64,000 nucleotides of DNA from an uncultured Bacteroidales bacterium (GTDB taxonomy: Bacteria; Bacteroidota; Bacteroidia; Bacteroidales; Porphyromonadaceae). Each line of letters opens with the position of its first letter. Within the stretch, counting starts at the first letter, position 1. Location: positions 6,930 to 70,929 of the forward strand of contig CAMYPM010000008.1 of assembly GCA_947290775.1 (NCBI GenBank). Direction: 5' to 3'. Positions 53,179 through 62,325 of the stretch are shown here, piece by piece. The position numbers were made by a program, and so were the translations under genes. The notes below the pieces were generated by a model that saw only the letters and a program-made list of their open reading frames with translations, did not search any database and was not told the origin of the DNA.

Positions 53179-54523
53179 TGCGTCGCTTCCAAAGCAAATA
53201 CTGCACAACTCCTCTTACAAAAAGGTACATATCAAAGGAAAACCAGATGGCATGGTTGCCCCAAAAGGGATCAAGTAAATAATAAAGCGCAAAGAAAATT
53301 ACCGAAGCGCACAAGATACTCCATAGCAATCCTTTTGAATAAGTTGCCCCAACAAAAATACCATCCCATATAAAAGCAGCAAAACCCACCAATGGAACCA
53401 AGGCAACCCAATAAACATATTGCATAGCGGTATCAATGATCTCGGGCTTATTGCTCAGTATACCTATTAGCTGCTTTGGAAGGAATAGGTATAGCAGAGT
53501 AGAAGCTAAAGCCAAGATTCCTCCTATTTTAAATACTTCTTGGATCATTAATTTTGCCTTGTCTCTATCGTTTTGACCTATGTAGCGTCCTACAAGTGCT
53601 TCCGCTGCATAGGCAAAGCCATCTGTAAAGTAAGAGAAAAGAGAGAAGAGCTGCAATAAGAGCGTATTAGCCGCTACCACGAGCGCTCCCTCCTTGACGG
53701 ATGCATAAGTAAAAAAGAGCGTTACAGCACTAAGCAAAGCAGAACGAATAAATATATCTCGTCCTGTATATAGGAAGTCTTTCAATTGCCGTGACGAAAA
53801 GATATCTTTAAATTCTGCAAATTGAAGAATACGTTTATACTTTATACCCGCAATGAGGAGCAACATAAGTACCCCTACATACTGTGCTATTACCGTACCT
53901 ATAGCCAAACCCTCTATTCCACACCCATAAAAACGCACTAAGCCATAGCTGATAGAAATATTGAGCAGGTTAATTGTAATGGCAGCCATCATGGGAGCAC
54001 GAGTATTCTGCATACCTATAAACCAGCCATTCAGCACATATAGCAAAAGTGCGGCAGGAGCCCCTAATAAGGCAATTTGAATATAATGAACCGACTCAAA
54101 AGCTATTCCGGTCTCATGCTGTGCCATAAAGCGGGCAAAGGCAGCAACAGGATTGGTGGCAAAAGTCAGTAGCATGCCGCAAAGAAATGCCATAAAAAGC
54201 CCGCGAAGAAGAAACAAATTAATACTCCGCACATCGCTACGACCGAATGCCTGTGACACATAACCGGTAGTGCCCATGCGCAAAAAACCAAAAAGCCAAT
54301 AGATCGTATTAAGCGAACCTGAGGCTATCGCAACGGCACCAATAGCATGATCGCTCTCCAAATGTCCTGCCAGCCCCACATCAACGAGAGAAAGCAGCGG
54401 CACGGTAATGTTGGATATAATATTTGGTATTGCAAGACGGAAAATACGCTGACGCATCATGCGCTTGTCAGTATGTGACACAGTCGCATTCCTCTGGTTA
54501 GTAGCTGTATGTCTCCCCTTCAT
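53162..54523 (-). CDS. MATE family efflux transporter
   Basis: 453 residues with about twelve hydrophobic helices. The N-terminal IFRLAIPNIISNITVPLLSL and VGLAGHLESDHAIGAVAIAS match the DinF-like MATE branch. Later segments include WLFGFLRMGTTGYVSQAFG and FFTYASVKEGALVVAANTLL. Substrates (drugs, cations or metabolites) cannot be predicted. A -7 box ends 8 bases before ATG 54523; the alternative start at codon 22 (MMRQRIFRLAIP) would give a normal leader of about 70 bases. It overlaps the end of the convergent permease gene by 17 bases. Confidence 0.88.
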   Translation of the reverse strand: MKGRHTATNQRNATVSHTDKRMMRQRIFRLAIPNIISNITVPLLSLVDVGLAGHLESDHAIGAVAIASGSLNTIYWLFGFLRMGTTGYVSQAFGRSDVRSINLFLLRGLFMAFLCGMLLTFATNPVAAFARFMAQHETGIAFESVHYIQIALLGAPAALLLYVLNGWFIGMQNTRAPMMAAITINLLNISISYGLVRFYGCGIEGLAIGTVIAQYVGVLMLLLIAGIKYKRILQFAEFKDIFSSRQLKDFLYTGRDIFIRSALLSAVTLFFTYASVKEGALVVAANTLLLQLFSLFSYFTDGFAYAAEALVGRYIGQNDRDKAKLMIQEVFKIGGILALASTLLYLFLPKQLIGILSNKPEIIDTAMQYVYWVALVPLVGFAAFIWDGIFVGATYSKGLLWSILCASVIFFALYYLLDPFWGNHAIWFSFDMYLFVRGVVQYLLWKRRTIEIA

Positions 54524-54531
54524 TGCAGAAT

Positions 54532-54539
54532 CAAAGGTA
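54532..54539 (-). promoter_or_regulatory. -7 box abutting the MATE gene
   Basis: Minus-strand TACCTTTG, an exact TAnnTTTG match, ends 8 bases before the ATG at 54523. Confidence 0.5.
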
Positions 54540-54674
54540 GATAAAAGATATCACGTTATGGTATCCCACCAAAAGTTATAGATAAGTAGTTTGAAAGTTA
54601 TAGATGTTTTAATTGATTGATCTCTATCTTTCGATTGAAAAATAGGAATCTATTTTCCCTGTTTCGATAGGAAT

Positions 54675-54711
54675 AAAAAAAAGCGAGGTGCTAATTACTA
54701 TAGCACCTCGC
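54675..54711 (-). terminator. Terminator of tRNA-Pro
   Basis: On the minus strand a perfect 11-bp stem (GCGAGGTGCTA paired with TAGCACCTCGC) with a 7-base loop is followed by eight T residues. It lies 10 bases after the tRNA 3' end. Confidence 0.93.
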
Positions 54712-54720
54712 AACATTCTG

Positions 54721-54795
54721 TCGGGATGACTAGATTCGAACTAGCGACCCCACGCCCCCCAGACGCGTACTCTAACCGGACTGAGCTACATCCCG
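54721..54795 (-). tRNA. tRNA-Pro (anticodon GGG)
   Basis: The minus strand folds as a full cloverleaf. The acceptor stem is CGGGATG/CATCCCG, the D arm GCTC/GAGT, the anticodon loop CTGGGGG with anticodon GGG, and the T arm contains TTCGAAT. The discriminator is A at 54721, and CCA is not encoded. It has its own promoter box and terminator, so it is transcribed alone between uvrB and the MATE gene. Confidence 0.95.
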
Positions 54796-54805
54796 AATGC
54801 GAATG

Positions 54806-54813
54806 CAAAGGTA
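54806..54813 (-). promoter_or_regulatory. -7 box for tRNA-Pro
   Basis: Minus-strand TACCTTTG, an exact TAnnTTTG match, ends 10 bases before the mature tRNA 5' end. A TTTG lies 16 bases further upstream. Confidence 0.65.
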
Positions 54814-54848
54814 GTATATAGTTTTGTTACAAACAAGTTTATAGGGAA

Positions 54849-56876
54849 CTATTTCTTCTTATCTACCGAATTGATGCGTTCTTCTATTGATTGCGCTTCA
54901 TCGCGAAGACGAGCTGCTAGCACAAAATCCAGTTTTTTTGCTGCCTGGTACATTTCTTTACGAGTATCGTCATAGAGTTTTTTCAGTTCTTCTACATCTA
55001 ACACATTGAGAAGCGGATCGGCAAATACACCCTGTTCCGGCTCTACATAGGCAGTACCTACATCCCCTATACTACGCTCCTTCGCTAAGCTGATACCACT
55101 TTTTATAGCCGCTCGGGGTGTAATATGATGCGCTTTGTTATAAGCCAATTGTCTCTCACGGCGAGAGGCTGTTTCCTCCATCATTTGCTTCATAGCATCG
55201 CTAATCGTATCTGCATAGAGAATAACACGCCCCTCGACATGTCGAGCAGCACGTCCTGCCGTTTGCGTAAGTGAGCGATGAGAACGTAGAAAACCCTCCT
55301 TATCGGCATCCAATATAGCCACCAAAGAGACCTCCGGCAAATCCAATCCCTCACGAAGTAAATTGACTCCTACCAATACATCATACACCCCCTTGCGCAA
55401 CTCATCCAATATACGAACTCGATCCAGCGTTTCCACATCACTATGTATATAGGCAGTGGCAATACCATAGCGCTGAAGGTATTCACTTAGCTCTTCGGCC
55501 TGTCTCTTAGTTAATGTAGTGACCAAGGTACGCTCATTCTTCTTCTTTTGAATTTGGATTTCCTCCATGAGATTATCAATCTGGTATTCGGTAGGACGCA
55601 CTTCAATAGAAGGATCCGGAAGTCCGGTAGGTCTAATAATTTGCTCTACAATTATACCTTCGCTTTCCTCCAATTCATAGTCTGCCGGTGTGGCACTTAC
55701 AAAAATCGTATCCTTACGTAATGCCGTAAACTCATCAAAAGTTAAGGGACGATTATCCAAAGCAGCCGGTAAGCGAAAGCCATACTCAACCAAACTTAAC
55801 TTACGAGAGCGGTCCCCACCATACATAGCTTTTATTTGTGGTATGGTTACATGGCTTTCATCTATCACTAAGAGGTAGTCCTTGGGAAAGTAATCAAAGA
55901 GACAGAAAGGACGCTCTCCCGGACTACGGCCATCAAAGTAGCGAGAATAGTTCTCTATACCGGTACAATAACCTATCTCTCCTATCATCTCAAGATCGTA
56001 GGAAACTCGTTCGTACAAACGCTTTGCTTCAAATGTTTTTCCCTCACGTTCAAAAGCCGAAACCTGTACGCCTAAGTCATGCTTTATCATCTCAAGCGCA
56101 TTGGCAGTTTGTTCTTTCGTTGTGACAAATAAATTTGCCGGGTAAATATCAAGGTCATTAAGTTCGCTTGAAGCAACTCCCGAAATAGGATCTATCACCT
56201 CTATGGACTCTATTTCATCATCAAAGAAGAGTATTCGGTAGGCAATACCATCATATCCCTCTACAGCAGGAAATATATCTATTGTATCTCCCTTGACACG
56301 AAAAGTACCACTTGTAAATTCAAGCTTTGTATTTGTATAATACGCACCGGAAAGCATACGCATAAAACTTCCTCGCGGGATCTCATCCCCTACACTAATA
56401 TGTATAATGGAAGCTGCATACACATTAGGATCCGCCATCCCGTACAAACAGGATACACTACTAACTACAATTACATCACGCCTACCACTAAGCAAAGATG
56501 CGGTAGTACGCAATCGAAGTTTTTCAATCTCGGCATTAATAGCCATATCCTTCTCAATGTATGTGTCGGTAGTAGAAATATATGCTTCGGGCTGGTAGTA
56601 ATCGTAATAAGAGACAAAGTACTCTACAGCATTATGAGGAAAGAACGCCTTAAACTCTCCATAGAGTTGAGCTGCAAGTGTTTTGTTATGGCTGATTACC
56701 AACGTAGGGCGATTTGCCTTAGCTATCACATTGGCAATAGTAAACGTCTTACCACTTCCGGTAACTCCTAATAGGGTCTGAGAAGACATACCGCTGCAGA
56801 GCCCTTTAACTAACGCATCAATAGCTTCGGGCTGGTCACCTGAAGGTTCATACTGAGATGTCAAGTCAAATTCCAT
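54849..56876 (-). CDS. uvrB: Excinuclease ABC subunit B
   Basis: Helicase-like core of nucleotide excision repair. 675 residues. Walker A is LLGVTGSGKTFTIANVIA, the beta-hairpin region VSYYDYYQPEAYI, and the DEAD-type box VIDESHVTIPQ; motif VI has LTQTAGRAARHVEGRV. The C-terminal UVR/UvrC-binding coiled coil (about 635-670) reads KLDFVLAARLRDE. ATG 56876 is firm because the family begins MEFDLTSQYEPSGDQPEAI. A -7 box ends only 5 bases before it. uvrA is not in the window. Confidence 0.97.
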   Translation of the reverse strand: MEFDLTSQYEPSGDQPEAIDALVKGLCSGMSSQTLLGVTGSGKTFTIANVIAKANRPTLVISHNKTLAAQLYGEFKAFFPHNAVEYFVSYYDYYQPEAYISTTDTYIEKDMAINAEIEKLRLRTTASLLSGRRDVIVVSSVSCLYGMADPNVYAASIIHISVGDEIPRGSFMRMLSGAYYTNTKLEFTSGTFRVKGDTIDIFPAVEGYDGIAYRILFFDDEIESIEVIDPISGVASSELNDLDIYPANLFVTTKEQTANALEMIKHDLGVQVSAFEREGKTFEAKRLYERVSYDLEMIGEIGYCTGIENYSRYFDGRSPGERPFCLFDYFPKDYLLVIDESHVTIPQIKAMYGGDRSRKLSLVEYGFRLPAALDNRPLTFDEFTALRKDTIFVSATPADYELEESEGIIVEQIIRPTGLPDPSIEVRPTEYQIDNLMEEIQIQKKKNERTLVTTLTKRQAEELSEYLQRYGIATAYIHSDVETLDRVRILDELRKGVYDVLVGVNLLREGLDLPEVSLVAILDADKEGFLRSHRSLTQTAGRAARHVEGRVILYADTISDAMKQMMEETASRRERQLAYNKAHHITPRAAIKSGISLAKERSIGDVGTAYVEPEQGVFADPLLNVLDVEELKKLYDDTRKEMYQAAKKLDFVLAARLRDEAQSIEERINSVDKKK

Positions 56877-56881
56877 GGGTA

Positions 56882-56889
56882 CAAAGATA
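56882..56889 (-). promoter_or_regulatory. -7 box abutting uvrB
   Basis: Minus-strand TATCTTTG, an exact TAnnTTTG match, ends 5 bases before the uvrB ATG, whose position is fixed by protein conservation. The transcript should start at or near the start codon. Confidence 0.55.
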
Positions 56890-56901
56890 CCTTTATATAA
56901 T

Positions 56902-56934
56902 AAAAAAGCTCCACACCATACGATGCAGAGCTTT
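56902..56934 (-). terminator. Terminator of the nadBCA operon
   Basis: On the minus strand AAAGCTCTGCATC pairs with GGTGTGGAGCTTT (13 bp with three G-T wobbles) around GTAT and is followed by a T run. It lies between nadA and the uvrB promoter. Confidence 0.8.
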
Positions 56935-56945
56935 GTATAGGATAA

Positions 56946-56974
56946 TCATTTGATAGAAACCACCTATCAAATGA
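56946..56974. repeat. Perfect 11-bp hairpin after nadA
   Basis: TCATTTGATAG and CTATCAAATGA pair perfectly around AAACCAC, 12 bases after the nadA stop. No T run follows, so it is probably an mRNA 3' stabiliser or processing hairpin ahead of the true terminator. Confidence 0.6.
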
Positions 56975-56986
56975 ACTTTTCAACGT

Positions 56987-57922
56987 TTACCTCACACTCA
57001 ACATACGCTTAATGGGTACGATAGCACGCTCGCGTATCTCCTCGGGCACAACAACTTCATAACGCTCATAAAGCAATGCATCTCTAAGATCTTCGAGGGT
57101 AGTCAATTTCATATACTCGCAAATATGCTCCGGCACAATGGGTATAAACTCATATCCCTCCGGATAACGTCTATACATCTCCGTAAGAATACCGCTTTCC
57201 GTGGCAATGATAAACTGTCTCTTTTTACTTTTAACAGGATAATCTAATATGAAAGAGGTTGAACCCATATGGCAACGATCACTAGAAAGAATTCTGTCAT
57301 CCGTGGATGCAACAGATTCAGGATGAATAAGCACCTCACTTTCAGGATAACGAGCCATAAAGTCCAACACAACCTCCGGAGTTATATAGCGATGTACGTA
57401 ACAATCTCCTTGCCACAATTGCATTGGTCTGTCACACTTTTGACTAATATAAGCACCAAGATTTTTATCAGGACCAAAGAGGATCTCTTTATCACGAGGT
57501 AGCTGCTCTACCACCTTAAGTGCATTACTGCTGGTTACACACCAGTCTGTTTCAGCCTTTACTTCAGCACCGGTATTAACGTAACTGACAACCAGACCAT
57601 TAGGATGATATTTTTTCCAAGTAGCAAGTCCTTGAGCAGTGACACTTTGAGCTAAAGTACAGCCGGCATGTTGCACCGGTATAAGCACCTTTTTATTCGG
57701 AGAAATAATCTTTGCTGTCTCTGCCATAAACTCAACGCCACAAAAAACTATTACGTCTGCTGTAGTCTCGGCAGCCTTTTGGGATAGTTGCAAAGAGTCT
57801 CCCAAAAAATCACATGCTTTCTGTAAATCCGGCTCTGTGTAGTAGTGAGCAAGAATTACAGCATTAAGCTTCTTTTTCAAAAACTCAATTTCTTCAAATA
57901 TTTGTTTTTTACTTTGCTCCAT
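56987..57922 (-). CDS. nadA: Quinolinate synthase A
   Basis: 4Fe-4S enzyme condensing iminoaspartate with dihydroxyacetone phosphate to quinolinate. About 311 residues from ATG 57922, preferred because AAGGATAG lies just upstream; the frame's first codon, TTG 57955, overlaps nadC. The three cluster Cys are present: DWCVTSSNA, QGDCYVHR and HICEYMKLTTL. Other marks are ILAHYYTEPDLQ, FCGVEFMAETAKI and CHMGSTSFI. The Cys often seen in HPEC is Ser here (HPES), but that residue is not a cluster ligand. It is the third gene of nadB-nadC-nadA. Confidence 0.95.
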   Translation of the reverse strand: MEQSKKQIFEEIEFLKKKLNAVILAHYYTEPDLQKACDFLGDSLQLSQKAAETTADVIVFCGVEFMAETAKIISPNKKVLIPVQHAGCTLAQSVTAQGLATWKKYHPNGLVVSYVNTGAEVKAETDWCVTSSNALKVVEQLPRDKEILFGPDKNLGAYISQKCDRPMQLWQGDCYVHRYITPEVVLDFMARYPESEVLIHPESVASTDDRILSSDRCHMGSTSFILDYPVKSKKRQFIIATESGILTEMYRRYPEGYEFIPIVPEHICEYMKLTTLEDLRDALLYERYEVVVPEEIRERAIVPIKRMLSVR

Positions 57923-57947
57923 AATAACTATCCTTATTTCCCTATTC

Positions 57948-58790
57948 TTAATCAATGGTAAAGTTCATACTAATATCCAAAGCTTTTACAGAGTGAGTAA
58001 GTGCTCCTACACTTATATAATCTACTCCCAAGGCTGCGACCGAAGGAATTCGCTCAAGAGTCATATTACCACTTGCTTCGGTTATACATTGAGCATCAAT
58101 AAGCCGCACCGCCTCTGCCATCATCTCATTAGGCATGTTGTCAAGCATAATAATGTCAACTTGCTGCTTCAGAGCTTCGGCCACCTCATTAAGATTTGAT
58201 GTTTCCACTTCTACCTTTACGGACAAAGGAAGGGATTTGCGTACCTTTTTTACCGCCTCTGTAATGCTACCTGAAGCCTTGATATGATTATCCTTGAGCA
58301 TTACCATATCGTATAGCCCTATTCGATGATTATAAGCACCTCCTGCTCTGACAGCCATTTTATCTAAAATACGCAATCCGGGCACTGTCTTACGCGTATC
58401 TAAAATGCGACACTTAGTTCCTTTGCACGCTTCTTGGTAACGATGAGCAATGGTAGCAATACCACTCATGCGCTGCATAAAATTAAGTATAATTCGCTCT
58501 GCAGAAAGAAGAGTAATTACAGACGCTGATATAGTGGCAATTGACTCTCCTTTTCTAATAGCAGCTCCCTCTGTAAGAGAAGGTTGAAAGTATGCTGTTT
58601 CGTCAAAGTGGGAAAGTACCATACTCGCCACAGAGATCCCGGCAACGATACCATCCTCTTTCGCAGTAAGAACAGCTTGTGCGGTTTCATTCTCAGAAAA
58701 GATTAAAGAGGACGAAATATCTCCATTTTCCCCTTGATCCTCTTCTATTGCTAACTGAATAATTCTATCTATAGCCTCTCTTTCTTTCAT
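57948..58790 (-). CDS. nadC: Nicotinate-nucleotide pyrophosphorylase (quinolinate phosphoribosyltransferase)
   Basis: Turns quinolinate and PRPP into nicotinate mononucleotide with loss of CO2. 280 residues. EDQGENGDISSSLIF near the N-terminus, NFMQRMSGIATIAHRY, and the PRPP/quinolinate site ILDTRKTVPGLRILDKMAV, then GGAYNHRIGLYDMVMLKDNH, KVEVETSNLNEV, IMLDNMP and ITEASGNM are all family motifs with catalytic Lys, Arg and Glu present. It lies 14 bases after nadB and 25 before nadA. Confidence 0.96.
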   Translation of the reverse strand: MKEREAIDRIIQLAIEEDQGENGDISSSLIFSENETAQAVLTAKEDGIVAGISVASMVLSHFDETAYFQPSLTEGAAIRKGESIATISASVITLLSAERIILNFMQRMSGIATIAHRYQEACKGTKCRILDTRKTVPGLRILDKMAVRAGGAYNHRIGLYDMVMLKDNHIKASGSITEAVKKVRKSLPLSVKVEVETSNLNEVAEALKQQVDIIMLDNMPNEMMAEAVRLIDAQCITEASGNMTLERIPSVAALGVDYISVGALTHSVKALDISMNFTID

Positions 58791-58804
58791 ACCCTTACAA
58801 TGAC

Positions 58805-60406
58805 CTATTCGTATTGATCTAATGTCACATGCGTAATCTTATCGCCAATAATCTCTGTCCTGTATGCCTTATCTTTTGGTAGCGTTTCAGGATAATCATC
58901 TCTATAGTGCACTCCCCTACTCTCTGTACGTAGTAAAGTTGCCTTCAACATCAATTCAGCTATTGTAATTCTCCGATGAAGTACTTCTTGCGAAAACAAG
59001 GTTTCATCATCTTCACATCCTACTGATCTTCTCAACCTTTCAAGCTTTTGTAAGCCCTTTCTTAGGGAGTCTTCTGTGCGTATAATACCACAGTGCTTCA
59101 TTAGTATTTTTCCTAATTTATGCATCGCAGGCTCTTCCTTTGCTTTCTGCCAACGAAGCTCTCGCTGGGCATCAAAGGTACGCAGCTCAACATCAGGAGG
59201 AGAGGCTATGTCGCTATAATCGTGCTGTGGGTTTTCAATGATATGTTTTGCGATACGATAACCAAAGACTATGCACTCTATCAATGAATTAGATGCCAAA
59301 CGATTGGCTCCCATTACACCTGTAGAGGCTGCTTCTCCAACGGCATATAGGCCTGTTATGTTCGTCTCGCCAAATAGGTTGGTAGCGATACCGCCCACCG
59401 TATAGTGTGCCGCAGGGGCAACAGGTATTCCGGTGGCAAAGTCCAATCCCATCTTTTTGCAGTGAGCCGCTATGGTTGGGAATCGCTGCATAAGTCGCTC
59501 TCGGGATAAGTGTGCAGTGGAAAGAGTTACGTATGGAATATCTGAACGCTGTATTTCTGAGAAAATAGCTCGAGCGACCTCATCCCTCGGAGATAGCTCC
59601 GCCAACGGGTATTTGTCCTTCATAAAGCGTTCGCCCTCCTTATTCAATAAATAGGCACCTTCGCCCCGAACAGCCTCGCTAATTAGAAAAGCATTACCTG
59701 TATCGCTATACAGTGCGGTTGGATGGAATTGAATAAACTCTAAGTCCATCAATCTTGCTCCGGCAGCATGCGCCACTGCCATGCCGTCCCCTAGGGAAAA
59801 AGGTGGGTTTGTGGTAGGTATGTATAAGGCTCCACACCCTCCCGTAGCCAATACTATCGCTTTTGCATAGTAGGCTTGCTCCTTGAAAGTATGTTCATTG
59901 AGCACTTTTACCCCAAAACAATGCCCATTTCTTACTAATAGAGAAGTAACAAAGTAGTGATCTAACACCTGAATCCGCTCATTCTTCAGTACTTGTTCAA
60001 TCATGAACTGCGTAACGAGCCTTCCCGTAGCATCCCCTCCGGCATGAAGTATACGATGATGATGGTGTCCACCCTCCAACCCTAGGGCGAGATGGCCATT
60101 CTCTTCATCAAACTGCATTCCCATAGAGATGAGATCATCCACACGATGGGGAGCCTCTTCCACTAGCAGAGAGACGGCTTCCTCACGGCACAAGCCTCTC
60201 CCTGCCACAATGGTATCCTGAAAATGGTCTGCAGGTGTGTCTTCTGCATCTGTAACAGCCGCCATACCGCCTTGTGCAAAGTATGAATTACTTTCATCCA
60301 AACCCGCACGAGCCATGAGCAGGACATTCCCTTTTTGGCTTAATATATGTGCTGTGTAGAGCCCCGAGAGTCCACCACCGACCACTATGTAATCTTGCGC
60401 TTTCAT
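58805..60406 (-). CDS. nadB: L-aspartate oxidase
   Basis: FAD enzyme oxidising aspartate to iminoaspartate, the first step of de novo NAD synthesis. About 533 residues from ATG 60406 (MKAQDYIVVGGGLSGLYTAH). The longer frame from 60448 contains the promoter box. The FAD site is VGGGLSGLYTAHIL; SYFAQGGMAAV, LEGGHHHHRILHAGGDATG and the catalytic Arg region RGEGAYLL / PRDEVARAI follow; AVGEAASTGVMGANRLASNS is near 370. It heads nadB-nadC-nadA. A -7 box ends 8 bases before its ATG. Confidence 0.95.
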   Translation of the reverse strand: MKAQDYIVVGGGLSGLYTAHILSQKGNVLLMARAGLDESNSYFAQGGMAAVTDAEDTPADHFQDTIVAGRGLCREEAVSLLVEEAPHRVDDLISMGMQFDEENGHLALGLEGGHHHHRILHAGGDATGRLVTQFMIEQVLKNERIQVLDHYFVTSLLVRNGHCFGVKVLNEHTFKEQAYYAKAIVLATGGCGALYIPTTNPPFSLGDGMAVAHAAGARLMDLEFIQFHPTALYSDTGNAFLISEAVRGEGAYLLNKEGERFMKDKYPLAELSPRDEVARAIFSEIQRSDIPYVTLSTAHLSRERLMQRFPTIAAHCKKMGLDFATGIPVAPAAHYTVGGIATNLFGETNITGLYAVGEAASTGVMGANRLASNSLIECIVFGYRIAKHIIENPQHDYSDIASPPDVELRTFDAQRELRWQKAKEEPAMHKLGKILMKHCGIIRTEDSLRKGLQKLERLRRSVGCEDDETLFSQEVLHRRITIAELMLKATLLRTESRGVHYRDDYPETLPKDKAYRTEIIGDKITHVTLDQYE

Positions 60407-60414
60407 TTCCGTAA

Positions 60415-60422
60415 CAAAGGTA
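60415..60422 (-). promoter_or_regulatory. -7 box abutting nadB
   Basis: Minus-strand TACCTTTG, an exact TAnnTTTG match, ends 8 bases before the nadB ATG at 60406, implying a leader of a few bases for the NAD operon. Confidence 0.5.
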
Positions 60423-60470
60423 GCAAATGATATGACATGGGACCTCAACTCGTTTTATCCAAGAACTCTT

Positions 60471-60497
60471 GAAATGCTTTATTTAACGAAGCATTTC
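60471..60497 (-). repeat. Hairpin spanning the dnaJ stop codon
   Basis: GAAATGCTT and AAGCATTTC (9 bp) enclose a loop that contains the dnaJ TAA. No T run follows, so it is a weak terminator at best. nadB starts 76 bases after the dnaJ stop with its own promoter box. Confidence 0.45.
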
Positions 60498-61655
60498 ACG
60501 ATACTTGCGATCTAAAGCAGAGCGATCCGCCTCTGTAGGCCTAAAGCCAGCCTTATCCTTCATGGAGGCAACTATTTCTTTCTCTGATTGATTTAGTGAG
60601 CGAGGTATAAATACGTTTACATTCACTAATAGATCCCCCATCATAGAGCCGTTTGAATTCACTTCGGGAAGCCCTTTATTGCGCAAACGGAGAATCTTTC
60701 CAGGCTGTGTGCCGGGCTCTATATTGATTCGCGCTCTTCCGGTAACAGTAGGTATCTCTACCTCTCCTCCCTCAATAGCTGTATTAACAGGTATAAGAAG
60801 ATTGTAGATCAAATCATTTCCGTTACGGATAAGGTTTGGGTCTTGTTCCTCATCTATTATGATGTATAAATCCCCGTTGATACCTCCTTCAGGAGATGCA
60901 TTCCCCTTTCCCTCAAGAGTCAAGTGCATCCCCTTGGCAACCCCACGAGGTACTCTGAAAGAAATTTCCTCTTCACCCTTCTCAACGCCATGGCCATGAC
61001 AATGTGCACAGGGTTTTGTGACAATAGTACCAACTCCCCCACAGGTGGGACAAGTGGTCTGAGTACGCACAGAGCCGAAGAAAGTATTCGACATCTCCGT
61101 TATGATCCCCGATCCATGACACTGGCTACATGTCTTGCGTCCATCAGCTTCTGTGGTGCAGGCTCCATGACATACGTGGCATACCACATCTTTGCGTACC
61201 TTCAAACGTTTTTCTACGCCATTCAATATTTCCTTCAGCGTAAGCTTAAGTCTAATACGCAAATCACTTCCCTTGACAATAGGTCTCTCACGTGACGAAC
61301 CGCCGAAACCGCCAAAACCACTAAAGCCACCAAAGCCACCGCCAAAGTGTCCCCCGAAGATATCTCCGAACTGACTGAAAATGTCCTCCATCGTCATTCC
61401 TTGTCCGGAAAATCCTCCTCCGGAAGCATTCATTCCGGCATGTCCGAATCTATCGTAACGTGCTCTTTTATCTTTATCACTGAGCACCGCATAAGCTTCA
61501 CTGACTTCCTTAAAACGCTCTTCAGCCTCTTTATCTCCGGGGTTTTTATCAGGATGGTACTTAATGGCCAATTTGCGATAGGCTTTTTTTAGCTCTTCAT
61601 CAGTAGCATCCCTTTTAACCCCCAGGACTTCGTAATAATCTCTCTTTTCTGCCAT
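60483..61655 (-). CDS. dnaJ: Chaperone protein DnaJ
   Basis: Hsp40 co-chaperone of DnaK. 390 residues. The J domain (residues 1-70) has the HPD tripeptide in [17 protein letters not shown] Gly/Phe-rich linker ([20 protein letters not shown]) follows, then the zinc domain with four CxxCxG-type repeats ([32 protein letters not shown]; the first lacks the final Gly), then the C-terminal substrate-binding domains ([31 protein letters not shown]). It follows grpE by 43 bases; dnaK is not in the window. Confidence 0.96.
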   Translation of the reverse strand: MAEKRDYYEVLGVKRDATDEELKKAYRKLAIKYHPDKNPGDKEAEERFKEVSEAYAVLSDKDKRARYDRFGHAGMNASGGGFSGQGMTMEDIFSQFGDIFGGHFGGGFGGFSGFGGFGGSSRERPIVKGSDLRIRLKLTLKEILNGVEKRLKVRKDVVCHVCHGACTTEADGRKTCSQCHGSGIITEMSNTFFGSVRTQTTCPTCGGVGTIVTKPCAHCHGHGVEKGEEEISFRVPRGVAKGMHLTLEGKGNASPEGGINGDLYIIIDEEQDPNLIRNGNDLIYNLLIPVNTAIEGGEVEIPTVTGRARINIEPGTQPGKILRLRNKGLPEVNSNGSMMGDLLVNVNVFIPRSLNQSEKEIVASMKDKAGFRPTEADRSALDRKYREMLR

Positions 61656-61698
61656 TTATTCGTTAGCTGCTCTATTACAAGCTTACATTCAGCTGATA

Positions 61699-62325
61699 TT
61701 ATTGAGTTACTACTACATCTGCATAACGCAGTACTTTGTCGTGTAGCTTGTAACCTCGTTTTGTACAGTCAATCACAGAACCGGCAGGATGCTCCTCACT
61801 AGCAGGCACCATTGCTACAGCCTGTTGCTCAGTCATATCAAATGGCTTACCAATAGGTTCCATCGGCTCTACTCCCTGTGCCTTCAGATAACCCATAAAC
61901 TTCGTGTTAATCAGCATGATACCATCCTTTACTGCCTCTATACTTTCAGAGGCATCAATGTGTTGTAGGGCACGCTCCAAATCGTCAATAATTGGAAGCA
62001 AAGCGAAAAGAGTTTTTTCTCCACCATGGAGTAATAGGTCACTCTTTTCCTTAACTGTTCGCTTTCGATAATTATCATATTCTGCAGCCAAGCGCAGATA
62101 TTTATCCTCCAATGCTTGATGCTCTTTACGAAGCGACTCTATTGCCGTCTGCAACTCCTGAATCTGATCCAATCCGGGTGCAGTTGCAGTACTCTGTTCA
62201 GAAGAGTGAGCATCTGCGTCATCCTTCTCCTGCTGCATTCCCTTCACATCATGCTCCGTGGGTTGTGCCTTTTTGTTCATAGCATCCTGACACTTCTTCT
62301 TGTTATTCGGTTTATGTTGTTCCAT
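61699..62325 (-). CDS. grpE: Nucleotide exchange factor GrpE
   Basis: Releases ADP from DnaK. 208 residues. The first ~55 are hydrophilic and disordered-looking (Lys/Gln/Glu/Asp-rich). A long helix follows (ELQTAIESLRKEHQALEDKY LRLAAEYDNYRKRTVKEKSD split here), and the C-terminal beta domain has LLPIIDDLERALQHI, PIGKPFDMTEQQAV, VIDCTKRGYKLHDKVLRYA and VVV. Motifs and length are typical. With dnaJ it forms a heat-shock pair; I could not identify a convincing TAnnTTTG box or a CIRCE element in the 366-base upstream gap. Confidence 0.94.
   Translation of the reverse strand: MEQHKPNNKKKCQDAMNKKAQPTEHDVKGMQQEKDDADAHSSEQSTATAPGLDQIQELQTAIESLRKEHQALEDKYLRLAAEYDNYRKRTVKEKSDLLLHGGEKTLFALLPIIDDLERALQHIDASESIEAVKDGIMLINTKFMGYLKAQGVEPMEPIGKPFDMTEQQAVAMVPASEEHPAGSVIDCTKRGYKLHDKVLRYADVVVTQ

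Noticed and set aside
56987..57922. Apparent loss of a NadA cluster cysteine (HPES instead of HPEC)
   Set aside because: The three cluster ligands are in DWCVTSSNA, QGDCYVHR and HICEYMK, all present; the HPE(C/S) position is not a ligand.
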